Positions 1 through 10,538 of a stretch of DNA of 64,000 bases are shown here, piece by piece. The notes beneath the pieces were generated by a model, which was not told the origin of the DNA, did no database searches, and saw only the letters and a program-made list of their open reading frames with translations. Both the position numbers and the translations under genes were made by a program. How positions within the stretch are numbered: the stretch's first letter is position 1; each line of letters begins with the position of its first letter. Source of the stretch: Rhizobium sp. BG4 (GTDB taxonomy: Bacteria; Pseudomonadota; Alphaproteobacteria; Rhizobiales; Rhizobiaceae); contig NZ_CP044125.1 in assembly GCF_016864575.1 (NCBI RefSeq), forward strand, positions 2,285,001 to 2,349,000, read 5' to 3'.

Positions 1-1866
<1,866 letters not shown>

Positions 1867-2010
1867 TGATCAATGCTCATCAGGCGCCAAAGGCGCCTCA
1901 TGATGCAAGACGTGTTCAAAACCAGCGAATAAAATGGCGAAGCGAAACTATTCGCTACTCACTAATCCCTATTCGCTCAAAATCCAGCTTCTCAATTGTT
2001 GCGCTTCGCT

Positions 2011-2130
2011 GACCTGGTGGTCATGGCGGGGTGGCTGCACCCGTTCCCATTCCGAACACGGCCGTGAAACGCCCCAGCGCCTATGGTACTTCGTCTTAAG
2101 ACGCGGGAGAGTCGGTCGCTGCCAGGTCTG
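2011..2130 (+). rRNA. rrf: 5S ribosomal RNA
   Basis: A 120-base stretch begins GACCTGGTGG and ends GCCAGGTCTG, so the two ends pair as helix I. It contains the 5S signature CCCATTCCGAACACGG near 2040-2056. It lies about 145 bases after the 23S gene, in the usual bacterial order. End positions may be off by a few bases. A strong hairpin followed by a T run starts 55 bases downstream. Confidence 0.95.
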
Positions 2131-2184
2131 CTAAACGCAACATAAATCTTCTCATCACATTCTACGGCCCAAAGCCGATCAAAG

Positions 2185-2208
2185 GGCCGCTCGCAAAGCG
2201 GCCTTTTT
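2185..2208 (+). terminator. Rho-independent terminator after 5S rRNA
   Basis: A perfect 7-bp stem (GGCCGCT at 2185-2191 with AGCGGCC at 2197-2203) has a 5-base loop and is followed directly by five T residues. It lies between 5S and tRNA-fMet. If it works fully, the tRNA is not simply part of the rRNA transcript. Antitermination in rRNA operons could allow read-through. Confidence 0.75.
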
Positions 2209-2230
2209 GCTTTCGAGCCCTATATGTAGA

Positions 2231-2259
2231 CTGAAATAGCGATGCACCGGATCTATAAT
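2231..2259 (+). promoter_or_regulatory. Candidate promoter for tRNA-fMet
   Basis: A perfect TATAAT lies at 2254-2259. CTGAAA, which matches TTGACA at four of six positions, lies at 2231-2236, giving a 17-base spacer. It falls after the 5S terminator and about 110 bases before the tRNA. The leader between them contains three short hairpins. This is inferred from sequence match only. Confidence 0.45.
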
Positions 2260-2279
2260 GGTGCGTCCCTTACAGGAGA

Positions 2280-2362
2280 CAACTCCTTCGGAGTTGCTCC
2301 GGCAGTAAGCGTAAATCGCCAAAGGCGTTTTACGCTATCGCGACAAAACCCAAAGGGTTTTG
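2280..2362 (+). repeat. Three consecutive short hairpins upstream of tRNA-fMet
   Basis: Three perfect or near-perfect inverted repeats follow each other: CAACTCC/GGAGTTG (2280-2296), GCGTAAA..CGCC/GGCG..TTTACGC (2309-2335) and CAAAACCC/GGGTTTTG (2344-2362). They occupy the tRNA leader and may be RNA-processing sites or remnants of small repeats. No coding capacity is evident. Confidence 0.5.
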
Positions 2363-2369
2363 CGCTGGA

Positions 2370-2446
<77 letters not shown>

Positions 2447-2527
2447 AACTTCCCGGAATCCTATCGACCTATCGATGGCGCAAAAGCTTCGCTTTCCCCG
2501 GCGATCGTAGATCATCGTCCTACGGAC

Positions 2528-2560
2528 CATAACCTCAACGCAGAAGGTTCAAAGCCTGAC
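2528..2560 (+). pseudogene. Degenerate tRNA-fMet fragment
   Basis: This stretch starts CATAACCT and carries AAGGTTCAAAGCCTG. It aligns with the anticodon loop to T arm of the intact tRNA-fMet 124 bases upstream (CATAACCT and CAGGTTCAAATCCTG) with only a few differences. The acceptor stem and D arm are missing, so it cannot make a tRNA. It is probably a decayed partial duplication. Confidence 0.5.
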
Positions 2561-2561
2561 A

Positions 2562-2583
2562 GCCCGCCATCCGGCGGGTTTTA
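2562..2583 (+). terminator. Rho-independent terminator after tRNA-fMet region
   Basis: CCCGCC and GGCGGG form a stem around a short loop (about 2563-2578), followed by TTTT. It ends the rRNA/tRNA transcription unit before the convergent gene that stops at 2641. Confidence 0.7.
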
Positions 2584-2640
2584 CGCTTCTGGGGATGGCG
2601 GAGACAACTCCGTGCGTGCCGGCATGGGCTTATTCAAACA

Positions 2641-3414
2641 CTATTCAGTCCCAAGCGTCTCCAGCGCCACCTTCACTGCCGCCGCATCCGCCGTCAGCGG
2701 TCGGTACTCCATGCCAACTGCGCCCCGGTAGCCGTGATCAAACAGCCAATCCAGCCGATAGCGCAGGTCTATGCTGCCGGTGCCCGGATCGTTGCGGCCG
2801 GGATGGTCGGCCACGTGGACGTGGATGATGCGGGAGATGCGGTTGGCGATGACGTCTTCGGTTTTCTCGTCCATCACGGCGGAATGGTAGATGTCGTAGG
2901 TGATGCCGATTTCTGGGCGGCTGACTTCGTCGATGATATCGAGGGCTTCGCGGGTTGAATCGAGGTAGTAGCCGATGTGGTCGATGCGGGTGTTGAGCGG
3001 CTCGACGCCGAGGCGGACGCCGGTGCCCTGAAGGATGTCGGCGGCGGCGCGCAGCGTGCCGATCAGGGCCTCGCGTTGTTCCGGGCGGGAGAGGCCGGGG
3101 AGATCGTCTCCGGCCTGGGCGATCAGGACGGGGGCGCCGAGGCGTTTGGCGACGGCGACGGATTGGGTGAGGCCCTCCAGCCAGGTCTCGCGATTGTTGA
3201 CGTCGGTCAGCGGGATCATCGGTTCGGCGACAAGGCTAGAGACCTTGAGGCCGGTGCGGTTCAGCGCGGCCTCGATCGCGTCGAGATCCTTGTCGGTCCA
3301 GCGCCAGAATTCGATGAAGCCGAGGTCGGCCGCGGCGGCGCGGGCGATGCGGTCTTCGAAGCGGTCGTCCGGCGTGGCAAAGAGCCATTCGATGCAGGCT
3401 GAGTAGTTTCGCAT
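2641..3414 (-). CDS. Hydroxypyruvate isomerase-like TIM barrel protein
   Basis: A 257-residue protein of the xylose-isomerase-like TIM barrel superfamily (AP endonuclease 2 type). It carries the conserved metal/catalytic patches seen in hydroxypyruvate isomerase: E in GVEPLNTR, D and H in YDIYH, H in ADHPGR and E in MEYRP. Length and motif order match E. coli Hyi, which interconverts hydroxypyruvate and tartronate semialdehyde in the cytoplasm. The ATG has GGGAGG seven or eight bases upstream. It stands alone, convergent with the rRNA operon and divergent from the phospholipase D gene. Superfamily assignment is safe. The substrate could also be another keto-sugar. Confidence 0.75.
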   Translation of the reverse strand: MRNYSACIEWLFATPDDRFEDRIARAAAADLGFIEFWRWTDKDLDAIEAALNRTGLKVSSLVAEPMIPLTDVNNRETWLEGLTQSVAVAKRLGAPVLIAQAGDDLPGLSRPEQREALIGTLRAAADILQGTGVRLGVEPLNTRIDHIGYYLDSTREALDIIDEVSRPEIGITYDIYHSAVMDEKTEDVIANRISRIIHVHVADHPGRNDPGTGSIDLRYRLDWLFDHGYRGAVGMEYRPLTADAAAVKVALETLGTE

Positions 3415-3586
3415 ATCGTGGTCCTCCCGATTTTCTCAAGGGATGGGCGAAATTTGCTGCCGGGGCAAGGCCGCTATTGCCGCAAGGCCTTGGACATCAG
3501 GAATTTTTTGCATCACGCGCCGGAACTTCGGCGAAGCCTCGCACGTTAAGGGACGCATCGAAAAAGCGTGGGGCAGCGGGCAAGGG

Positions 3587-5125
3587 ATGACGGATTTTCA
3601 GGCGATCGGCGCAAGCCGCAAGACGGCGAATACCATGGAACTGATCGCCAGCGCCGCCCGGCGCACGGTGAAGGCTGCCATTCCCGCCGTGCCCGGCGGC
3701 ATCATTCGCACCGGCCGCAACGCCTGGCGGTCCGGCAAAGCCTCGAAAGTTGCGTTTCTTGTCGATGGTGCTGCTTATTTCTCGGCGCTCGATCAGGCGC
3801 TGCGGCAGGCGCGCCAGACGATCTGGATCGTCGGCTGGGATTTCAATCCCGATATCCGGCTGCGGCCGAAGCAGAGCTCGGAAACGCTAGGCGAATTGCT
3901 GCTGTCGCTCGCCGATGAGAACCCGGCGCTGCAGATCCGCATTCTCGTCTGGGGAATGGGGCCGGTTTACTCGGGCAAGTCGCTGCGGCTCTTCCGCGAG
4001 AGCGGCTTTTCTTCTCATCCGCAGATCACCATGCGTTTTGACCTCCGCCATCCGCTGCGCGGCTGCCATCACCAGAAGCTGGTGTCGATCGACGACAGTC
4101 TCGGTCTTCTTGGCGGCATCGACCTGACAGCGCGGCGCTGGGACGAACCGGATCACCGGGTCAGCAACCCTGTGCGCCGCTCGCCTGACGGGACGCCTTA
4201 CGAGCCGGTGCATGACATGCAGTCGATGGTTTCCGGGCAGGCGGCAAGCCTGATCGGCGATGTCGCCCGTCGCCGCTGGAAGAAGGCGACAGGTCAGAAG
4301 ATCGAGCCGTCGCCGGTGCGGGATGCCGCGTGGCCGCTTGCTGTTGCCGCGGAGATGACCGATGCGACGGCGGCCATTGCGCTCACCGAGCCCGGCCTGA
4401 TCGGCAAGCGCGGTCACTATGAAGCGTTTCGCCTGACGCGCGATGCGATCCGCGCGGCACGCAAGCACATCTATATCGAGACGCAGTATCTCGCTTCCTT
4501 CGGCGTCGCCCGCGAGCTTGCCAAGCGGCTGAAGGAGATCGAGGGGCCGGAGATCGCGGTGCTGGTCACCAAGAGTTCGCATGGTCTCATCGAGAAGCTG
4601 ACGATGGGCAATAATCGCGACCGGCTGATCCGGCGGCTGAAGCGGATCGATCGCTATGACCGCCTTCGGGTGATGTATGCTGTGGTGCCCGATGAACGGG
4701 GTGGCGAGAAGGAAATCGTCATTCATTCCAAGCTGATGATCGTCGACGATGCCTTCATCCGTATCGGTTCCTCCAATCTCAACAATCGCTCCGAGGGGCT
4801 GGATACGGAATGCGATCTGGCGATCGAGGCGGAGACGGAGGGGCATCGTCAGGCGATCACCGCGCTGCGCCACCGGCTGATTGCCGAGCATCTCGATGCG
4901 GCGCCGGAGGATGTTCGGCAGATGGAAAGCGAAAAGCGGTCGCTGCTCGAGACGATCGAGGTGCTGAACTGCCGCGAGCGCGGTCTGCGCCATTTTGCCG
5001 TCGATATCGCCCATGGTGGCACGACGCCGTTGCCCGGTACCGCGATCGTCGATCCCCGCCGTCCTTATTGGCCGCTACATCGGCTGCGCCTGCGCGTTGG
5101 CCGTCTGGTCAGCGTGTTCTTCTGA
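3587..5125 (+). CDS. Phospholipase D / cardiolipin synthase family protein (ClsB-like)
   Basis: A 512-residue protein with two HKD phosphodiesterase motifs: HQK..(x4)..D starting at about residue 162, and HSKLMIVDD at about 380 followed by GSSNLNNRS. The paired HKD sites define the PLD superfamily. Such enzymes transfer phosphatidyl groups at the membrane, for example to make cardiolipin. The chosen ATG at 3587 starts MTDFQAIG; the frame stays open back to 3443 but the extra 48 residues look non-conserved. The next two genes are homologues of ybhN and ybhP, which flank clsB (ybhO) in E. coli, so a ClsB-like role is likely. The 3' end overlaps the convergent gene by 51 bases. Confidence 0.85.
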   Translation: MTDFQAIGASRKTANTMELIASAARRTVKAAIPAVPGGIIRTGRNAWRSGKASKVAFLVDGAAYFSALDQALRQARQTIWIVGWDFNPDIRLRPKQSSETLGELLLSLADENPALQIRILVWGMGPVYSGKSLRLFRESGFSSHPQITMRFDLRHPLRGCHHQKLVSIDDSLGLLGGIDLTARRWDEPDHRVSNPVRRSPDGTPYEPVHDMQSMVSGQAASLIGDVARRRWKKATGQKIEPSPVRDAAWPLAVAAEMTDATAAIALTEPGLIGKRGHYEAFRLTRDAIRAARKHIYIETQYLASFGVARELAKRLKEIEGPEIAVLVTKSSHGLIEKLTMGNNRDRLIRRLKRIDRYDRLRVMYAVVPDERGGEKEIVIHSKLMIVDDAFIRIGSSNLNNRSEGLDTECDLAIEAETEGHRQAITALRHRLIAEHLDAAPEDVRQMESEKRSLLETIEVLNCRERGLRHFAVDIAHGGTTPLPGTAIVDPRRPYWPLHRLRLRVGRLVSVFF

Positions 5126-6043
5126 CGATGGTTTCCGGTTGCGGAGCACCAGCTCGCTGATCCCGAGGATCGGCAGGCCGATGAAGAGCGGCAGCAGGAA
5201 GTAGATCACCCGGAAAGCGACGAGAGCACCGATCGAGGCCGCACCCGGCAGCACGTGGCTGACGGTCGCCTCGAGCACGCCGAGGCCACCGGGAACGTGG
5301 GTCATGAGAATGGCGATGTTGGCGAGGACGAAGGCGGTTGCCGTCTGTACAAAGCTCGCCTCGCCCTGCGCCGCCAGCATCTGATGCAGGCAGGCAGATA
5401 CGAAGATGAAATTCAGCGTTCCGATGACCACCTGCCCGATTGCGAGCTTCAGCGACGGCATCTCGAAGCTCCATTTCCAGAGCCGGAGTGGAGCGCGGAC
5501 GGTCGCCGATAGCAGGATATAGACGGCGGGTATCGCCAGGCAGGCGACGCCGAGACCGAACAGGCCGGATGGGCTAAGCTTCAGCAGATTGGCGGCATCC
5601 TCGGGATTGACGAGCAGCGCGATGCCGGCGAGGGCAGCAAGGCCGATACCGACGGTGACGCCGCAGAACAGGATGACCTTGGCGACCTCCTCCGTGCTGA
5701 GGCCCCAGCGCGAGTAATAGCGGTAGCGGACGGCGCCGCTGCTCAGCGCCGCGACACCGAGATTGTGGCCGATGGAGAGGCCGGTGAAGGAAGCGATTGC
5801 TGCCTTGGGGTAGCTGAGCGGCTTGCCGGCATAGCGCAGGCCCATCCAGTCGAAACCAGTGAGACAGAGGTAGGAGAGGGCGGCAAAGCCGATCCCTGCG
5901 GCTAGCCGCGATATCGGGATGGCGGCGATCGACTGCATCACCTCGTCCAGCGAATAGCGGCTGAACACCTTGTAGAGCAGGTAGGCGGCCAGCAGTAGCC
6001 CGAGGACGAGGGTGGCGTTGATAATGAGGCGCTTGCCCGGCAT
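5075..6043 (-). CDS. UPF0104 / lysylphosphatidylglycerol synthase TM-region family membrane protein (YbhN-like)
   Basis: A 322-residue, very hydrophobic protein with about eight predicted membrane segments, the first at residues 9-25. The family signatures THVPGGLGVLE (about residue 250) and the LSSGAVRYRYY loop are visible. The family resembles the flippase half of MprF but lacks the lysyl-transferase domain. It is the homologue of E. coli YbhN, encoded beside the cardiolipin synthase ClsB and the EEP protein YbhP, both of which have neighbours here. It is convergent with the PLD gene, with a 51-base overlap, and divergent from the EEP gene. A lipid-transport role is inferred, not shown. Confidence 0.85.
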   Translation of the reverse strand: MPGKRLIINATLVLGLLLAAYLLYKVFSRYSLDEVMQSIAAIPISRLAAGIGFAALSYLCLTGFDWMGLRYAGKPLSYPKAAIASFTGLSIGHNLGVAALSSGAVRYRYYSRWGLSTEEVAKVILFCGVTVGIGLAALAGIALLVNPEDAANLLKLSPSGLFGLGVACLAIPAVYILLSATVRAPLRLWKWSFEMPSLKLAIGQVVIGTLNFIFVSACLHQMLAAQGEASFVQTATAFVLANIAILMTHVPGGLGVLEATVSHVLPGAASIGALVAFRVIYFLLPLFIGLPILGISELVLRNRKPSSEEHADQTANAQAQPM

Positions 6044-6111
6044 GAGCTTTCCGTCTTGCTATGCAGTTTCCGTTGATGGAACGAAACAACGTGAAAACGG
6101 GTTCCCACGGC

Positions 6112-6912
6112 ATGAGCACATTCTCCGACCCCGTGGCCGTTCAAGACGCCAAACTCATCAAGGTTCTCACATACAATGTTCATAGCTGCATCGGCACCGA
6201 CCGGCGGCTGGATCCGCAGCGGGTTGCCGATGTCATTGCCGCATCGGGTGCGGATATCATTGCCTTGCAGGAGCTCGATGTCGGCCGTAGACGGACGGGC
6301 GGGATCGATCAGGCGCATCTGATCGCCACGCTCCTGAAGATGGAGGCGCATTTCCATCCGGCCCTGCATGTGGAGGAGGAGAGATATGGCGATGCGATCC
6401 TGACGGCGCTTCCGACCAAGCTAATGAGCGCGGGTCCATTGCCGTCAGTTGGTGAAGCCCGTGGTGCGATATGGCTGCAGGTCATTGCAAATGGGCTGCA
6501 GTTCAATGTGCTCAACACGCATCTCGGCCTGCGGGGCATCGACCGGTCGAGGCAGGTGGCGACGCTGCTTGGGCGCGACTGGATCAGTTCGCCGGAGTTT
6601 CAGGCGGCACCGGCAATCATCTGCGGCGATCTCAACGCCATCCCCCTGTCGCCTGCCTACCGGATGCTGGCGCGGCAGTTTCGCGATGTTCAGCTGCTTG
6701 CGGGCGGTAAGCCGCGGCCGACCTATCCGTCACGGCTGCCTGTGCTGCGGATCGATCATGTCTTCGTCTCCGAAGGCCTTGGCGTCAGGCGAGTGGCGGC
6801 GCTTGCCGATCCGCTCGCACGGCGGGCGTCGGACCACCTGCCGCTGCTGGCGGAGATCGAACCGTCGGCGGCGCTTACAAGGGCGGGAATGCGATCTGCG
6901 GCGTCTGCATGA
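6112..6912 (+). CDS. Endonuclease/exonuclease/phosphatase family hydrolase (YbhP-like)
   Basis: A 266-residue protein from the chosen ATG. It has all five EEP-fold motifs: TYNVH near the N-terminus, IIALQELD with the metal-binding Glu, CGDLNAIP, RIDHVFVS and SDHLPLLAEI with the catalytic Asp-His. The fold hydrolyses phosphodiesters in DNA, inositol phosphates or sphingolipids. Next to PLD and YbhN homologues it probably acts on lipid head groups, as suggested for E. coli YbhP. The frame is open to an ATG at 6061, but that would leave only 17 bases to the divergent gene and no good ribosome site, so 6112 is preferred. The end overlaps the following reverse gene by 38 bases. Confidence 0.82.
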   Translation: MSTFSDPVAVQDAKLIKVLTYNVHSCIGTDRRLDPQRVADVIAASGADIIALQELDVGRRRTGGIDQAHLIATLLKMEAHFHPALHVEEERYGDAILTALPTKLMSAGPLPSVGEARGAIWLQVIANGLQFNVLNTHLGLRGIDRSRQVATLLGRDWISSPEFQAAPAIICGDLNAIPLSPAYRMLARQFRDVQLLAGGKPRPTYPSRLPVLRIDHVFVSEGLGVRRVAALADPLARRASDHLPLLAEIEPSAALTRAGMRSAASA

Positions 6913-7930
6913 GCTGCATGCCGGTGGTCGCCTCGGGATCGTTGATGCGCTGGATCAGCATGCGGCCGAGCTCTTCGCCGGCGGCGACCAGATCCTCGTA
7001 GATCGTCTCGACCTTGGGTTGCAGTTGCGTCAGCAGGCGTGAATGTTCCTTGGCGACGATGTCGTAGTCTTCTGCCAGCTGCTTTCCGGCGTCGCTCATG
7101 CCGGTGATGGTGGCGAGAGCAGAGACCTCGCCGGGACAGATGAAGCCGTCGGGCGCGTCAGGTCCGGCGGCGCGGCTGCGCACATAGTCTCGGATATCGC
7201 TGGCGGAGGAATCGAGCGTGATCGCCTCGGAGATTTCGTAGCTCGCGCCGGCTTCCCGCACGGCAGTCATGAAGCCATGCAGCAGGTGCTGGTAGAAGGT
7301 CAGCCGGCGCGGCGGCAGAAGGATGGTCACCTTCGTGCGGCCCTTGGCGATCAGCCGGGCGGTTGCCTCATAGGCGAAGGCGTAGTTGTCGTAATCGACA
7401 TAGGGATGCTGCGTCGAGAATTCGGTGCGGCCGTGGCTGACGAAGGGAAAGCCCGTTTCGATCAGCATGCGCACGCGCGCATCGAAGGGTTCGGTGCGGG
7501 TGAAGATCACGCCATCGGCGAAATTGTTGCGGACGATGTATTCGGCGGCTTCGAGCTCGGTCGTCGACAGGAAGTTCGGCGCGACCACCAGATGGTAAGA
7601 GGTTTCTTTCAGAGCCTTGGCAATGCCGTACATGATCGAGGTGCCGAAGCCGACGACCTCCTGGTGGGAGTCGAGCAGGATGCTGATGACATTGGTGCGG
7701 CCGGTCTTCAGGCGCTGCGCTGCGCGATCCGGGAGATAACCGATTTCGCGGGCGATCTTGTGCACCCGCTCGCGGGTCTCCAGCGAGATTTGCGGTGCGT
7801 CGCTGAGCGCGCGCGACACAGTTGTCACTGCCAGACCGGTCAGGTTGGCGATCGTGCGCAATGTCGGCTTGCCACGTCTCAGCAGGCTGTCTTGGTTTTC
7901 GCCGCGGGGCGGCTTTATCGGATCGGTCAA
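6875..7930 (-). CDS. LacI-family transcriptional regulator of the adjacent sugar transporter
   Basis: A 351-residue regulator. Residues about 24-75 form a LacI HTH plus hinge (TLRTIANLTGLAVTTVSRAL, then RAAQRLKTGRTNVI), followed by a periplasmic-binding-like sensor domain. The start is TTG at 7930, with AGGAAGG five bases upstream and no nearby ATG. It is divergent from the Gts-type transporter operon across a 314-base gap with LacI-like palindromes, so it probably represses that operon and responds to an imported sugar or its phosphate. The ligand cannot be read from sequence. The 3' end overlaps the EEP gene by 38 bases. Confidence 0.88.
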   Translation of the reverse strand: MTDPIKPPRGENQDSLLRRGKPTLRTIANLTGLAVTTVSRALSDAPQISLETRERVHKIAREIGYLPDRAAQRLKTGRTNVISILLDSHQEVVGFGTSIMYGIAKALKETSYHLVVAPNFLSTTELEAAEYIVRNNFADGVIFTRTEPFDARVRMLIETGFPFVSHGRTEFSTQHPYVDYDNYAFAYEATARLIAKGRTKVTILLPPRRLTFYQHLLHGFMTAVREAGASYEISEAITLDSSASDIRDYVRSRAAGPDAPDGFICPGEVSALATITGMSDAGKQLAEDYDIVAKEHSRLLTQLQPKVETIYEDLVAAGEELGRMLIQRINDPEATTGMQLMQTPQIAFPPL

Positions 7931-8244
7931 CTTGGCCTTCCTGGGGCTGCGGCAATCAACATAACGGGCAGATGCATTGCAAGCAATAAAGTTATGAAAA
8001 CGTTTTAAATTTTTGGGATTTCTGACGAAATATAGGCATTACATAATAATTTCAGTATCTTGCGTCATTAATAATCTTTTTTCTCGGAAGTCGAGAAAGA
8101 CTTGACGGCGGGTAATTTATATCGTTTTAAATTGTCAACCGCGGCCGGATCGGCTTCGGCATGTTTTCCCGCCCGGGGTGGCGGGAGGCATTCAGGGTGG
8201 CGGAGGGAGGCTTTCGCTGCCGACTTGCAAACGGGAGGAAGACT
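7931..8244. promoter_or_regulatory. Divergent LacI / Gts operon control region
   Basis: A gene-free gap of 314 bases. AAAACGTTTT (7997-8006) is a perfect CG-centred palindrome of LacI-operator type, and its right half CGTTTTAAAT recurs at 8123-8132. TTTCTCG/CGAGAAA forms another inverted repeat at 8080-8098. TTGACG at 8102-8107 could be a -35 box with a TTTTAA -10 overlapping the second operator half. A GGGAGGA ribosome site precedes the ATG at 8245. Promoter positions are tentative. Confidence 0.5.
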
Positions 8245-9501
8245 ATGCGCAAGTTTTTGGGCTCGGTGGCTGCTGCTGCCGTGATGATGGCTGCGTTCGG
8301 CGCTCATGCTGCCGACGTCAAGGAAGTGCAGATGCTGCACTGGTGGACTTCGGGCGGTGAAGCCGCGGCTCTCAACGTGCTGAAGGGCGACCTTTCCAAG
8401 GAAGGTTACGCCTGGAAGGACGTGCCGGTTGCCGGCGGCGGCGGCGACGCTGCAATGACCGCACTCAAGGCAATGGTTGCTGCCGGTACGTATCCGACCG
8501 CTTCCCAGATGCTCGGCTACACTGTTCTCGACTACGCTCAGGCCGGCGTCATGGGCGACCTGACCGAGACCGCGAAGAAGGAAGGCTGGGACAAGTCCGT
8601 TCCGGCGGCTCTGCAGAAATTCTCCGTCTATGACGGCAAGTGGGTCGCAGCACCCGTCAACGTTCACTCCGTCAACTGGCTCTGGATCAACAAGGCCGTG
8701 ATGGACAAGATCGGCGGCACCGAGCCGAAGACCTTCGACGACCTGATCGCCCTGCTCGACAAGGCAAAGGCAGCCGGCGTCATCCCGCTCGCTCTCGGCG
8801 GTCAGAACTGGCAGGAAGCCACGATGTTCGACTCGATCGTTCTGTCGACCGGCGGTCCTGAGTTCTACAAGAAGGCCTTCAACGATCTCGACGAAGACTC
8901 TCTGAAGTCGGACACGATGAAGAAGTCCTTCGATAACCTCGCCAAGATCATCAAGTATGTCGATCCGAACTTCTCGGGCCGCGACTGGAACCTGGCAACG
9001 GCGATGGTCATCAAGGGTGATGCGCTGGTTCAGGTCATGGGCGACTGGGCGAAGGGCGAATTCGTCGCCGCCAAGAAGACCCCGGACAAGGACTTCCTGT
9101 GCTACCGCTTCCCGGGTACCGATGGCAGCGTGATCTACAACTCCGACATGTTCGGCATGTTCAACGTTCCTGAAGACCGCAAGGCAGCCCAGGTCGCTCT
9201 CGCAACGGCAACGCTGTCGAAGAGCTTCCAGTCGGCCTTCAACGTCGTCAAGGGTTCGGTTCCGGCCCGTACGGACGTTCCGGATACGGCCTTCGACGCC
9301 TGCGGCAAGAAGGGTATCGCCGACCTGAAGAAGGCAAACGACGGCGGCACGCTGTTCGGTTCGCTCGCTCAGGGTTACGGCGCGCCTCCGGCAATCGCCA
9401 ATGCCTATAAGGACGTCGTTTCGAAGTTCGTTCACGGCCAGATCAAGACCTCCGACGAAGCTGTGACCCAGCTCGTTCAGGCGATCGACGACGCTCGCTA
9501 A
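8245..9501 (+). CDS. gtsA: Gts-type sugar (glucose/mannose) ABC transporter, substrate-binding protein
   Basis: A 418-residue periplasmic binding protein of the CUT1 class. A clear signal peptide ends at AHA-A around residue 23. The mature start [17 protein letters not shown], the [12 protein letters not shown] segment, [12 protein letters not shown] and MGDWAKGEF closely follow the Pseudomonas glucose-binding protein GtsA. It captures the sugar and delivers it to the two permeases encoded next. The ATG at 8245 has GGGAGGA at a good distance; an upstream in-frame ATG at 8161 lacks this. A 27-base hairpin follows the stop codon. Glucose or mannose is the likely ligand by family. Confidence 0.82.
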   Translation: MRKFLGSVAAAAVMMAAFGAHAADVKEVQMLHWWTSGGEAAALNVLKGDLSKEGYAWKDVPVAGGGGDAAMTALKAMVAAGTYPTASQMLGYTVLDYAQAGVMGDLTETAKKEGWDKSVPAALQKFSVYDGKWVAAPVNVHSVNWLWINKAVMDKIGGTEPKTFDDLIALLDKAKAAGVIPLALGGQNWQEATMFDSIVLSTGGPEFYKKAFNDLDEDSLKSDTMKKSFDNLAKIIKYVDPNFSGRDWNLATAMVIKGDALVQVMGDWAKGEFVAAKKTPDKDFLCYRFPGTDGSVIYNSDMFGMFNVPEDRKAAQVALATATLSKSFQSAFNVVKGSVPARTDVPDTAFDACGKKGIADLKKANDGGTLFGSLAQGYGAPPAIANAYKDVVSKFVHGQIKTSDEAVTQLVQAIDDAR

Positions 9502-9517
9502 TACCTGTTCGACATCT

Positions 9518-9544
9518 GGCCTCCCCGCACAGTGCGGGGAGGCC
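9518..9544 (+). terminator. Intercistronic hairpin after binding-protein gene
   Basis: GGCCTCCCCGCA (9518-9529) pairs perfectly with TGCGGGGAGGCC (9533-9544). It lies 16 bases after the binding-protein stop and before the first permease. It has only TTT after it, so it is more likely an mRNA-stabilising or partial-termination hairpin that lets the binding protein outnumber the membrane subunits. Confidence 0.7.
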
Positions 9545-9584
9545 TTTGCGCCCTGCAGGAATGATGCGGGGAGGAGATTGATTT

Positions 9585-10538
9585 ATGAGCACTGTTGCGA
9601 CCACCGATCCGGTCCTGACGTCCAATCCTTCGACCCGCGCGTCCATTCGCGGCCGGTTGCAGGATGCCCTGCCGAAGATCGTGCTGGCGCCGAGCTTCCT
9701 GATCACCATCATTTTCGTCTACGGCTTCATCGTCTGGACGGCCTATCTGTCCTTCACCAATTCCAAGACCTTTCCGTCTTACGACCTGACAGGGCCGCGC
9801 GCCTATCAGCGCCTGTGGCGCTGGACGTTCGAGAGCGATCCGCCGTCGTCCTGGTACACGTCGATCACCAATATGGGTATTTTCGGATTCCTCTATATCG
9901 GCATCTGCCTGGGGCTCGGCCTGCTGCTGGCGATCCTGCTCGACCAGAAGATCCGCGGCGAGGGCGTGCTTCGGCCGATCTTTCTTTATCCGATGGCGCT
10001 GTCCTTCATCGTCACCGGCGTCGCCTGGAAGTGGTTCCTCGATCCGGGTCTCGGCCTTGAACAGACGCTGCATCAGTTCGGCTGGACGAGCTTCCACTTC
10101 GACTGGATCAAGAACAAGGATTTCGTCATCTACACCGTCGTCATCGCCGGTGTGTGGCAGGCGTCCGGCTTCGTCATGGCGATGTTCCTGGCTGGCCTGC
10201 GCGGCATCGACGGCGAGATCATGAAGGCGGCGCAGATCGACGGCGCCTCGACGCTGCAGCTCTATCGCCGGATCATCATTCCGCTGCTGCGGCCGGTGTT
10301 TCTGTCGGCCTTCATCGTTCTCGCGCATATGGCGATCAAGTCCTACGACCTTGTCGTGGCGCTGACCTCGGGCGGCCCGGGCGGTTCGGCCTGGCTGCCG
10401 TCCAACTTCATGTACGAATACACGTTCAAGCGAAACGAAATGGCCGTCGGCTCGGCCAGCGCGATCATCATGCTGATGACGATCTCGGCGATCATCGTTC
10501 CCTATCTCTATTCCGAACTGAAGGAGAAGGCGCGATGA
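9585..10538 (+). CDS. gtsB: Gts-type sugar ABC transporter permease 1
   Basis: A 317-residue inner-membrane permease with six predicted segments, the first at about residues 33-55. It has the MalF-type cytoplasmic EAA loop (MKAAQIDGASTLQLYRRI, about residues 214-231) that contacts the ATPase. MAIKSYDLVVALTSGGPGG near residue 250 is the same stretch seen in GtsB-like proteins. The ATG has GGGGAGGAG upstream. It overlaps the second permease by four bases (ATGA), showing translational coupling. It works with the preceding binding protein and the ATPase at 11483. Confidence 0.85.
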   Translation: MSTVATTDPVLTSNPSTRASIRGRLQDALPKIVLAPSFLITIIFVYGFIVWTAYLSFTNSKTFPSYDLTGPRAYQRLWRWTFESDPPSSWYTSITNMGIFGFLYIGICLGLGLLLAILLDQKIRGEGVLRPIFLYPMALSFIVTGVAWKWFLDPGLGLEQTLHQFGWTSFHFDWIKNKDFVIYTVVIAGVWQASGFVMAMFLAGLRGIDGEIMKAAQIDGASTLQLYRRIIIPLLRPVFLSAFIVLAHMAIKSYDLVVALTSGGPGGSAWLPSNFMYEYTFKRNEMAVGSASAIIMLMTISAIIVPYLYSELKEKAR

